64,000 nucleotides of DNA, taken from Lineus longissimus (taxonomy: Eukaryota; Nemertea; Pilidiophora; Heteronemertea; Lineidae). The notes under the pieces are model-generated. The model saw only the letters and a list, made by a program, of their open reading frames with translations. It had not been told where the DNA came from and ran no database searches. The DNA is taken from assembly GCF_910592395.1 (NCBI RefSeq), contig NC_088321.1:10478001-10542000 (forward strand). Direction: 5' to 3'. The translations under genes and the position numbers were made by a program. Below are positions 53,698 through 64,000 of the stretch, in pieces; position 1 is the first letter of the stretch, and the number at the start of each line of letters is the position of its first letter.

Positions 53698-53976
53698 GAG
53701 TATGCCTTTCGCAGCCATAAAAGGGCTGAGATATGAATGCTCATGTTGAAATTTTTAATAGACTGGAAGCCCTTTCTGTCGTAGTTCGTGAACTAGTGCA
53801 TATCCACCATGTGAGTGTTTCACCCATTGGCCGGTCCTTCCTGAGGCGCTCAGTAACTCCACTCAGGCAATATGATATATTGCATGTGAAAAGTTGATTG
53901 CTGTGCTTTCCAATGAATCATAACTACAACTGTATAATCAGTTTTCTTGAAAGAGGTGATGCGTCCAATTCAAATT

Positions 53977-54340
53977 TTAGAACGGCGACCACCGGCCAAT
54001 GACGCAATCATTTGGCAGTGGGCACCTGCTGGCCAAACTCTTTGCTCCAACCTCTGAAATGATTTGAGACAGGCAAGCAACCCTAACGCACTTTGTTAAT
54101 ACGGCAAAAGTATAATTGTTTTAAGCATTTGAATTCATCGTACTATCCGATATAGGATTTAGAATGATGTAATCGCCTAATTTGTGCGCCTTGGAATGAC
54201 TGAGCCGAATTGATTTCATTAACGGGGACCTGAATAATTCCAAACAACTCACCTCTGTGGTTGATACATGTGTCTCCAGTACTTCTACAGACGATGGATT
54301 GAAGGAGTAATACATGTATAACGGTAAGTAGGCAGAGCAT
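53977..54340 (-). CDS. Short secreted peptide gene, copy C (54 aa, two exons)
   Basis: Exon 1 54340-54253 (88 nt): MLCLLTVIHVLLLQSIVCRS then TGDTCINHR, donor CAGAG|GTGAGT. Exon 2 54053-53977 (77 nt) after ATTTCAG: EVGAKSLASRCPLPNDCVIG RWSPF, then TAA. Joined length is 165 nt, as in copy A. The hydrophobic core LLTVIHVLLLQSIVC is a strong signal peptide. No GT in exon 2 lies in a phase compatible with the LamG exon, whose frame starts at phase 0, so direct splicing between them is not supported. A fourth copy, for segment D, would lie beyond 64000. Confidence 0.62.
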
Positions 54341-56085
54341 AGTCGAACTGAAAGCCTAACTCACACTGGATCGGAGTGGGGTAACAATACAATACCAATC
54401 CCAATACAATGGGTTTTTTCTTCCTGGTTCAAAAGTTCGAATGAATGTTACAGAGTTATCAAGTATAGCTGTATCTGTGCTGTATTCTTCGAATTTTCAA
54501 TGTACATTCGTTACTCGATTCTTGAAAGATTCTTTTTCAATCTTGACTAAGAGATAATCATACGAATTTGATCAGAACTTCGAAGACCGTCTGCCTATGC
54601 ACGCGCATGTCGCAACTGTGTTGCAATATGGTGTCTGATGAATGCTCTTTGTAAAACCTATCATGAAACGCTTATAAAAAGATCTCGCTATTGCGTTTTC
54701 TGGGCATGAGATTTAGTCAACATCTGTTTCAACAATCTTGCTTTGGGTAAAATAGGCAATGTTTCTGGTAGTCCGGTAGTGATTGCAGCTGAAAAGGCAT
54801 GCATACACTTGCCGTAAGAGGACAGCTGTTAGTCGTAAAGAAAAACACTTCATTCTTCAAAACAAAACGATAGCAAATATTTAGTGCTGTAATGTTTATC
54901 GTTAAAACAGCCTGGGAATGAAAAACGTCTATAAACGACCTCACAGACAACTACCACCAGACTACCAAGGCTGACACTCCACTTGTACACACTACACAAA
55001 GAGTATAACGGATACATTGTGTAGTTATGTTCTTGCATTGTGTCGAAGTTATATATTAGCCTTAATCACAATATACACTTTCAATTTGTGTACATCATTG
55101 TACATAATATACCGCATTGACTAATTCCGTGCAGCAAAAGTAGATTCTCGCCACAGGTGGCAATTTCATTACCCCTTTCATTTAGGCACACATGTAAGTA
55201 TTGTCCACTGATGCGACGCAAATGTTCACTTATCATTTTAATAGACACAACTAGACATCGCTAGCAACACATTGATATCTCTTGCACGAACATTCGTCAT
55301 GCCAGCACTGAGAAATTGCCTCTTCAAAAAAAACGTTTGACGAATATAATGATCATTTATTATCGAGTCGATGGTATAAATCAAGTCGTGATCAAAGTAA
55401 GTAGTTCCAATCATTTTCCCGAAGGCTAAGATGCTGCCACTTTCCAGTATTTCGCCTAAGGCTGGTAACCCATCATTTTGGAGCAGCGCAGAAGAAGGTG
55501 CCTCCATAATTAAAGATCTACTCCCCTGTCACAACAGTAAGAAGGCCGCCGGTCGAAGTTGCGGCCTCGGTTAATCGGTATCGACGAAAGAGCTAAGGTG
55601 GCCATGGCCAGTACCAGAGTTGATGTGACACTTGCAAACGAGCCGTTGTTTACGACATGTTGGCCTACTCTACTCACACTTTGAACATAGAGCAAAGGAT
55701 GGTGGAAAGAGAGCGAGAGAGCTTTCCGGAACACGGATAAAACACCCAGTGAAATAGTTCAAAACTCATTAACTGTATTCACGCATGGTCGTATCAATGA
55801 AACCATTGTTCGTATTGATTGAGTTGGAAGCAAAAAGATAAAGAGTTTTGAAATCAATCAATTTCCAATAATGTGCACTATGTTGAATATATTATGCTCT
55901 GCCTTAAATCCTTGCTTCTCACACTCTCCTGCAGTCCAAGTTTGGTTAAGACAAAATTACTAATAAATTTGAGCTAAGCTTCGCTTGCAGCCAGTGTATG
56001 TCAATGCCAATCACTATTTTTAAGTATTTTATTTTGCAAGCCATTAATCAGGTTTGAGCTGTTTATTCTAATTTTATACATTGCT
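54341..56085. other. Upstream flank of peptide gene C
   Basis: No supported gene. 54730-55480 parallels the flank of copy B. Minus-strand frames at 55238-55507 and 55510-55734 have no motif or splice support. Confidence 0.4.
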
Positions 56086-56445
56086 TTGTGCTTGGCTCGG
56101 CGTTACCTGTATAGGCTAGCCTATGCCGTCTCGCACATGCCTGGGCTTCACGCCCTTGGAGGGCACGCGGGGAGGTCGACCTGGATCGAGTTGATGGACG
56201 ATGTGCAGAAGAGTCTGGGGCGATGGACTCGTGGCTTATCGTCTAACTGCCCTGCCCTGTCTTGGCCTCGGCTCTCTGACCGAGTCACCTTCCGGTCTTT
56301 CCTGCGTCTTCATACTCTTGTAGGGGCCATCCGCCCGAGGTGATGCGCGAGGCGCGGCAGAGTCCGGGGCATCTGACTCACGGCTCAACATCACGCCCTG
56401 CCCGGGCTGGGGCACGATACTTGTCGGCTTCCCGGCGAAAAATCA
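56086..56445. repeat. GC-rich module, second copy (longer)
   Basis: Extends further left than the copy at 50040 and keeps a plus-strand frame 56086-56343 (LGRWTRGLSSNCPALSWPRL SDRV) that is broken in the first copy. Product unknown; possibly a fragment of a mobile element. Confidence 0.5.
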
Positions 56446-57808
56446 TAAATCTTTTTCAAACGTTGGAAACCTTCATATCTAAGATTATTGCGGTACGAAA
56501 AGTTGAAGAGTCTGATCTATATATCGCTTTTATAAAACCGCTAAAAAACTATCATTAGACAACATCCTTTGTATAGTCTCGTTCACAGTGTCACAGTGGA
56601 CAACGGTACACCATTAACGTGACCACATTTCAGCGTTTATATGCGGGTACGGCGACTTTGAATTTTTTTACACTTGATGGTAAGTTTTTCGTACTTCTAA
56701 TTGATTGAGACAATGTTCTAAACCTGTAAATTGGACGATATGGCAGCGAACGGATTTGGCATGCCTGGGATTCCGAACAAGTTGCAATAATCTGATAAAC
56801 TCTTATATTTCGGCATTTTCGAGATCCCTTAGCCATGCGAGCACAGTAATGCGATTCGAACTGTTTGGCCATGTACTACTAAGCATGGGTTCCGCCCCAT
56901 AATCAATCTAACAGGCCTCAACCTAACTAATCAAAACGACCTCTCTTCATCTCGCAGGTAGTCTAATACATTACAAAGAGGGGCTGGTAACCTCCGGATG
57001 GTTAATGAGATTCCCACATCTTCAAAATGCATGTTCCATTGACTTACTAAAATTATACCAGGTTTGATTTGATCGAAATCCGATAATTTTGTAAGTAAAG
57101 TTAGGTCTTTAATAAAGCATGCGAATATGCTAGACAAAAATAAACTGCACCGTAGTTTTATCTATATGTTAGGGTTCGCCATCTAGTTCTTCATCAAGTC
57201 AGCAATACACTAATTGCTTTATAGAACATCTCGTACAACGTCTATGCACTGTGGACAAATTTGTGTGTTTGAGGGCCCAATGGACATACCCCTGTTCATA
57301 TGTTAATACGGAAATATATCTACACATGTATATACTGTCTTCTCCCACTTAACCGAGCGCCAGGAAAATGGCTCGAAAATGACTAAGTCCAGAAACATGG
57401 CAGTCTGTAGTTTTTTACGGGTGGGCTGCAAACATTCAATATGACAGCCAATTATATTGATCAATGGATATAGGAAGACAACCTAGTAAATGTCGTCAAT
57501 TCAATAACGCCTAGTCGTGGCCAGGGCCAGTTATCCCTGCAGTTAGGGTGATGATTATTGAAGTTACGTAAGTCTATTACAAGTCCATGTAAATGGTTGA
57601 CCGATCCAGAGTCTTTCAAATGAATTTATTTTATCTGATCGATTATGGAATCGTTTTCTTGTGGGGGAAATCCAATGAGAGGAACTTTCGTGTCAAATGT
57701 CATGATTGTTGACTACCATCTTGTTTTGACCACCTTCTTCTGGTAAGATGCACGCAATCCGATGGATTTTGTGGGTAGGCCTAGCAGGCACCCTGATGAT
57801 CTTAACGT

Positions 57809-60181
57809 ATGGAATGGAGCATTAACATCCCTGACCCTGATACCACTACTGATGATGACGACGACGACGACGACGACGACGACGATGTAGATGATGCTAA
57901 CCAAGCTGTATCGGGTGCACGTAGGCACCAGAAAAGCTACAGTTTCAATCAGAAGATTGACCTTATCGAGAGATACCAATTGGAGCATGCTATAGGATTA
58001 CATCATGCTGAAACTGCGACATCCTTTGCTAGACACCACCGCATAGCACCGCAGATATTTAGACGTTGGATAAGCACACATTGAAGACTCGGATACTCGG
58101 ATGTTCAATATATAGTTTTATTTGAAACCTGAAACATATGGACTACATTTAGCACCGGACAGTAAAATAGACATGAATTACAAACAGTGACATACAAAAG
58201 TGAAAAATAATATTTTTTGGTATTTTAAGAATATATGTAAAGAAGGAATCTACAAGACAGTAATACAACGTGGAACTGAAATGCATAAAATTAAATACTT
58301 ACAAATCCGAAACTACCGAAACCGAAATGTGTGGTTATCCGGGACAAAGAACCTGCCCTTACTATATGTACTTCCAGACCAAGTGCAGTAAAAATTGTGA
58401 ATGACCAAAGGGCGTAAAAGAAGCCTAAAAGGTAAAATTAGCTCGTGACGTAAAAAGTGCCGCCAAAACCGAAGTGCGAAGTGCGCGAAATTTAAAACTG
58501 GTAAATAGAATAAAAGAAAGTCCAAGATTCGCATTATCAGCGAAACACACATGATGACTTGTTTGCCCTCAGAGATAAATCAACTCCAGACCATAGAAGA
58601 CGGAGGAGACAACGGCAACATGGCACTGATGCACAAGGTAGTGTTTCTTCAAGCATTCTATTCCTCGCTAAATGAGTTTCCTTCTTTGTTGGCCTATACT
58701 GACTGGAATAAGTCCGCTTCTGTGTCATGGACGGAAGAATAAGTCGCACACTCGCCCGAAATGGAAAACAATTTGAACACCTGGTTCCTTGAGCGCCGAA
58801 GACTTGGTTTCCCTGTTTCCGGTGAGGATATTAAAGGGCAAGCTGGAAGAGAATTTCGGCAGTGGTGGGCAGAGCTTCCGAACGAAACAAAGGCCGAAAG
58901 ACAAGAATAGATACCCCTGCGATACCTTTTCCATGCATCTGCACATTGGCTTAGCAACTTTATGGAAAGGTGAGCTTTATTCCTCTGTTGCATGGATCGG
59001 CCTTAACGTACGGAATGGATTGTATTCGGTGAATTTTAATAATATGCAAATTCCATTTAAGGAAACAAATCAGCTATCGAAGGAAGACCAAAGATTCAAG
59101 GGGGTTACCTGACAACGCCCAGGCTTTGGTTGCCGACTACCGGGGAGAGTTTGCCGACCTCATCAGAGACGCTGATTTTGATGTCATCATGAACATGATC
59201 ATGAACATTTGATATGGTGCCAAGATCAACAATGGAAGCGACTGGGTATCAGAATGTTGACATTAGATCATCCCAAGGCAACCCGAAACTTGGATGCACG
59301 GTGACTCTAGTAGTTACGACAGATGGACGAAAAGGACGAGCCGAGGTATACTTCAGAGGCTTGGCACCAGATGGTGACGTCATTCAGCAGCTTCAGGCGG
59401 ATGCTCCAGACAATGTACGAGTGAGTATTGGCATAGAATACAAGTCCGTGGTTGTAGTACAGGACATGTACCAGACGTCATCAGTGTTGTCATTGACGAT
59501 CAGACATTCTAGTTAATGGTAGTATTTTTTAGGAAAATCAGAACTTCCACGACTAAAATTGTTGTAGGTTTGTCATGGATGCAACCAAAACATTGTGCGT
59601 GTCTGACTGTTCAGAAACGTAATGTAAATGTTCATACCTGTTGTTTGCTTTTCCAGGTAACTGGTAGTCCACAGGGTTGGGCCCGCCATCAATCGCTAAT
59701 CGAGTGGTTGCAGGCCCTGATTGTGCCATTTGTAGCCACGTTCCTGTTACTTTTAGACAGGTATCCGGCGCATCGAAATCAGCAGTTTCGTGATGCAATC
59801 GCCGCAGAGAATGGGACAGACACTTTTATCCCAGGACAATGCACTTCGCTGCTGCAGCCCTTGGACTTGACCGTAAACAGGAGCTTCAAGTGTCACCTGA
59901 GGACCATTTGGAAAGTGTGGAAAATCGGCCACATCGATGATCAAGGACAGTGTTAGCGGATCACCAGGCGGGAAGTGGTCAGGATGATCAGCCTCGACTG
60001 GGAAAGGGTCACACAACAGACGATTATGAACGGTTGGAGAGCCAGTGGCCTAGTTCCTGAGGACAATGACGAAGTGGGGGAGGGGGTAGAGATTGTAAAT
60101 GGTGAGCTTGAGCAGTTTGTTGAGGGGATTGAGTTTTCGGAAGGAGAAGAGGATGATTATGTTATTGATGATGACGTGTAA
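57809..60181 (+). pseudogene. pogo (CENP-B-like, DDE_1) transposase, degenerate
   Basis: N-terminal piece 57809-58084: poly-Asp, then a helix-turn-helix (KSYSFNQKIDLIERYQLEHA ... FRRWISTH). A CENP-B-type second helix-turn-helix (WFLERRRLGFPVSGEDIKGQ, FRQWWAELPN ... WLSNFM) at about 58770-58970 with a stop inside. Catalytic part: NPKLGCTVTLVVTTDGRKGR (about 59280), LLLLDRYPAHRNQQ with the second Asp and SLLQPLDLTVNRSFK with the third (about 59740-59900). C-terminal WERVTQQTIMNGWRASGLVP and an acidic tail to 60181. The NMDET-type motif carrying the first catalytic Asp is missing around 59195-59215, and a TAG lies at 59954-59956. Introns may explain some gaps but not these. Confidence 0.8.
57856..57886 (+). 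repeat. (GAC)n microsatellite
   Basis: Run of GAC triplets encoding the poly-Asp stretch of the pogo transposase N-terminus. Confidence 0.9.
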
Positions 60182-60921
60182 ACCCCGTTTGGATAATAAA
60201 ATTGATTGGTAAATTGATAAGTAAATCTGTAATCTTCTTTAATTTATTCGTTGACAACAAGACTTCTTTATTGGGACATTCTGCAGACCCATGAAGCTGG
60301 CTTTAGCATAGACCCCATATTAGACATTTCTGGTCAACCAACACCATAGGCATAAAATGAGGACGCTAGTTGTATTGTATTCATTCATTCAGTACAGGCC
60401 TACCCCATGTCAATGTTCATGTCTTTTATCCACTTACGTGGAAGGCAACGGCATTCCCACGAAAAGGGAGTCAATTATCAGCTGTGGCTGTTCTTTCTAA
60501 TGTTCGCCTGCCACCAGTCAAATCGGCCTATTCATTTGGACTTAGTCATTTTACGATTCAGCCGCGCTCGGTTAAGTGGGAGAAGACAGTATATAGATCC
60601 CAAACTATGATATCAATAAATGTCTTGGACAATGCCAAGATGCGTAAACTTGATATCTGCGCGTGTTTGATAAACTTCGTTGCAATCGATAAATTTTGTC
60701 CAAGTCTTTTGTCATTTCTTAATCTCGAAATAGTAATCTCGAAATAGCTATCATGTAACTATGATTTGTAAATTGCACAAGCACGCTGCTATCAACATAA
60801 TATTCTCCTGATGTTCAATTATTCTAACGAAGAATCCAATAAAATTTAACACAAATAGTCGAATCCTCCTCTATGGAACAAAGTTGTAACGTTGTATCCC
60901 TTGCTTTTCTGAAATAATTTT

Positions 60922-63172
60922 TTACATATCTTGTAAAATTTCACAACAGTTTGTGTTGATATTAAAGCTAAAGGCTTTACAAGTCTCATTGCGCGTGCTC
61001 TTGTCATAACAGTACAAGCTGCATTGGATCTTTGAACGGACAGGTCCTCTGTTATAAGATATTTCGTCAATGGAGTCAGAGTCACCGTCTTCCTTTATGA
61101 ACATAAGTCGGTTTTCTATACGACAAGGTTTTATAGTTACCATTTCTCACAAAACCACAGGCGGGTAGATCGAGGTATAATGAATATCAAAATGTCAAAT
61201 TCATATTCTGGCCACTCCTCCCGAGTGGTGTGTGAACAAACGTCATTACCGACATACCCGACAGCAAGGAACAACTTCTATAACTCTGAAACACCTCAAA
61301 CTAAAACTGTAGGTCTCAAACTAGTCTATTTTAAAGAGACAACATTCGCAGTCAGAATGTTTGGATAAAATCCCTTTAAAATAGTTTTTGAGAATGCGTG
61401 TCATACTTACTCTCATATTTAACTGGAATGACAATGGGAAATGAGGATTCGGCGAGTGATATGTAAAAATACCCACAATCTGATTGGCTGTGACTGAATG
61501 ACTGTATCACAAAGCCGTGCCACACGGAACTGAGAACGTGCTGCCATGTTCAAGGTCTTTATTGCCGCAGTTTCAGGTTGGGATCAGTTTCAACGTTCAT
61601 AAGTTGTTAGCATGGTAACGAATTATATTTCGTAAGTATGCATTTGTGTAAATCTTCATTGTTGTATAAGTGTGAATTCTATATACTGGTTATTGTTGTG
61701 CGTTGTGCCAAGAATGGATTGGAAATATCCAGTAACAAAATACGGCCTGTCCAATGTATCCTATACTAGTATTTACAATGCTGAGGACTAAATGACAAAG
61801 CTGAACACTAACATTACTGTTGGGTTTCGAAATGATCTTAGGACCTGGCATGCCTGTGGTTTTCCAACAGAAGTCACCAACACGTTCACTTTACGTTTGC
61901 ATTAAACGTGTTGGAGGAGTTGACGCCACGTTATAGTTGGTTAAACATGTCTTAGACAACTGATCAATGAAAACAGAATCCGGGTGTGATAGTTCAAATA
62001 GGTGAAAACGAAGGCACTCACTCTTAATCTGCTTCAGTTAAGCTTAGCGATCTTAACCATATTTACGCCGAGCTAAAGTTAATACCACGGACTGTAACTG
62101 ACTTAATTTGTTTTGTACAAACGTGTTTGAGCTCCAGCGCCGAAGACGTTGACGACTCTTTGGACTTAAGCCTTTTCCATAGATTATTCATGGTTGGAAA
62201 AGCTTCTAACTTACCGCTCTCATAAATACTTAGAACCTCCCGTTGATTCAACAGACATGGAAAAATCCTAAGGTTGGACATAGCACCGATAAAATAATGT
62301 GAAGTGCAGCGTCCTCCTCGGATGGGTAAACGACGACCAAGAAAATGAAAGCGACCTGAACTGAATTCGACAGATTTTAGTTGCGTCCTAGCACTCAGTT
62401 TTACTCCGTCGAGGTAAATCTTATGGATATTTCTTACTATGTCCACCGTTACAACAAGAAAATACCAAACACGCGCCTTGAGTGCCTTTCCAGTTTTAGT
62501 TCCTCGCGCCCAATTCTTATGAAGTCGGTTATTACACATTACTTGTATACCATGACAGCTACTGACGTAAACGTCAAAGTGTCTTCCAGAAATACAAATT
62601 ATAAATACCCATCGTCTGGTATGGTGACGCTGCCGAAAGTAGAAAGCAAACGAAACGACATCGTTTTTCTGAAGATCAATGTTCAGCTTAACCTCATGAT
62701 CACATTCATTAAATGAGAGAACCTCACCAAAGAAAGTTGACTTGGCGTAATTTGCACCGTATTTCACACTGGAGGAGTTTGAAATCGATACAATGTCATG
62801 AAAACTTCAGCATTTAAAGACACATTTGCTAACTGCTGTAGAGAAATTCCGATGCCATAGATGACAAAGTCTTGACACGGAGCCAGAGCCAAAGGTTTAA
62901 ACATAAAGAGCCTCAAGTAGAGTGACGCAACCGATTAATACCCGATTTATTCTGATGGCTTGGAACTATAGATGGAAATGGCGATGAAAAGAAGCAAAGT
63001 GCAGGTCTTCTATGGCTGTGTAGCTTCGTATTGCGGAAGACAGGAAGCTACCTTCCCTGTTGAGCAGTGTTTCAATATTGGATGCGGGACCAAAAGGAAA
63101 CAAAGATGCAGTTGTTTTGCTTCATAAGTTTATGAAAAATGGAGAATCCACAGACACAGTGACCTTATATTC
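60922..63172 (-). pseudogene. LamG-PAN secreted-type gene, copy D (multiple lesions)
   Basis: LamG exon 63172-62215 (958 nt, acceptor TGACAG|GAATATAAG, donor GAGAGCG|GTAAGT) and PAN exon 61115-60922 (CSLYCYDKSTRNETCKAFSF ... NTNCCEILQDM). The first half of the LamG exon has several stops (a TGA in TTATGAAGC near 63122; a TAG in CATCTATAGTTCC near 62968) and small indels. The second half (SVKYGANYAKSTFFGEVLSF onward) is open. PAN and the LamG second half are better kept than the first half. The 5' part of the locus lies outside the window. Confidence 0.6.
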
Positions 63173-63288
63173 CTGTCAGTTCCATTAAGAAAGAACACAC
63201 TGGTGTCTGAAATGCAAAGGAACACAACATTGTTCCATTATAAATCGCCTTAGTCAATTTTAAATTACAACTTGATTTACTAAAATTT

Positions 63289-63834
63289 ACGAAAGCCCAG
63301 ATGGTCCATCTGAAATTAGAAATCCGGAGTCCGAAATTCTCGAATCCGAAATCGGAAATTCAAACTCACTAGTCGCTGGGAAACTTTTAGTCAATCAGAT
63401 CAAGTGTAACAATCAGTACTTTGCTCTAATGACAAAAGAGACCAATGGTTCTTCAATTAAGTCAAGCTTTTTTTTATTAAATTGCAGCTATAACCCGGCA
63501 TGGGCAGGATTCTTTGAGCTAGTTAGACTAGCAAGAATATCATTTTGAAAGAATGCAATATATTTGACCTATTTTCTACTAATCATTGCGTCAAGAATGC
63601 ATCACGGTATATGTAAAATAATCACCTGACATCAGCAAGTCGAGCTGATCTAGCTTCTTACAATGATTTGATGCATATAAACGCAGTGCCGATTGCGGCC
63701 ATTTTGCATTCACCGAATAAAATGTTTCACGACATCTAATTGGTTTTGAAATGTTGAAAGTTTCCCTCTGATTGGTTAATATTGGATCTCAAATTTCGGA
63801 TTTCGAATTTCAGATGAGTCTGCTGGGCTTCAGT
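63289..63834. mobile_element. MITE-like inverted-repeat element, copy D
   Basis: Left ACGAAAGCCCAGATGGTCCA; right inverted end ...GAGTCTGCTGGGCTTCAGT. About 546 bp, same place as in the other copies. Confidence 0.62.
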
Positions 63835-64000
63835 AGAAATAAGCACCAATATCTTTAAATTGCGATCTCTGCTGATGTCATTGGTATTATTAAAATATAC
63901 AGTGTGTATTGGATCCACTCACCAATAAGATCCCAAGCCAGACAAAACCCGAGTTCTACTACCGCCTCGATGGGTAGAGCCTAAACAAGTATGCCTTTCG

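Larger units (their letters stand above)
50368..56512. repeat. Large direct segmental copy C
   Basis: Second direct copy of the secreted-protein segment, about 6.1 kb. It lacks the H4 and pogo insertions and therefore documents their empty sites. It carries private extra sequence near 50452-50600. Confidence 0.8.
57335..60589 (+). mobile_element. pogo-type DNA transposon, private to copy D
   Basis: Inverted ends beginning CTGTCTTCTCCCACTTAACC GAGCGC at 57335 and, inverted, ending at 60589; both flanked by TATA, consistent with the TA target of Tc1/mariner/pogo elements. Copy B at about 43780-43800 is uninterrupted. The interior encodes a damaged pogo transposase. Length about 3.25 kb. Confidence 0.88.
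56513..64000. repeat. Large direct segmental copy D (runs off the window)
   Basis: Third direct copy of the secreted-protein segment, carrying the pogo insertion (57335-60589). The peptide gene is expected beyond the right edge of the window. Confidence 0.78.

Noticed and set aside
55238-55734. Two minus-strand ORFs near the GC-rich module
   Set aside because: Not conserved in the parallel flank of copy B and no domain; likely chance frames.

Overview
This window is animal nuclear DNA: genes are split by GT-AG introns, intergenic space is large, and most of the sequence consists of metazoan transposable elements. The element mix (PIF/Harbinger, pogo, Ty3/Gypsy, a non-LTR retrotransposon, tRNA-derived SINEs), a rhodopsin-class GPCR, and secreted LamG/PAN-type proteins suggest a marine invertebrate such as an echinoderm, hemichordate, cephalochordate or mollusc. 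The sequence alone does not fix the species. I see no bacterial genes, operons or CRISPR.

Layout. 0.2-10.6 kb: three tandem copies of a ~3-3.6 kb segment carrying a decaying multi-exon gene that may encode a beta-propeller; only the middle copy keeps a 320-codon ORF. 10.8-20.4 kb: a two-gene Harbinger transposon (CTG target duplication) with a complete Ty3/Gypsy element (identical 189-bp LTRs, 5-bp target duplication) inserted 39 bp upstream of its transposase start codon. 20.7-28.9 kb: a 17-bp minisatellite, SINEs, foldback and palindromic elements, a 310-codon propeller-like ORF, a signal-peptide exon with an apple-like region, and a Harbinger remnant. 29.1-31.0 kb: an inverted, truncated copy of a secreted-protein locus. 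31.1-41.0 kb: a GPCR gene interrupted in its N-terminal coding sequence by a second Harbinger element (TAA target duplication), which itself carries a third Harbinger (CTG duplication). 41.1-42.5 kb: a LINE fragment. 42.6-64.0 kb: three large direct segmental copies (B, C, D) of the secreted-protein locus. B holds a private deleted Harbinger and D a private pogo element; the other copies give the empty sites.

How the genes work together. Each Harbinger pairs a DDE nuclease gene with a convergent Myb/SANT-like gene, the known two-protein arrangement of this superfamily. The secreted-protein locus has two parts: a two-exon gene for a 52-54 residue signal-peptide protein, conserved with the same stop in three copies, and downstream a LamG exon that splices in phase to a PAN/apple-like exon. 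The LamG part is broken in each copy by a different lesion. The clearest new observations are the interrupted GPCR, whose frame is continuous across the excised Harbinger, and the conserved short secreted peptides.
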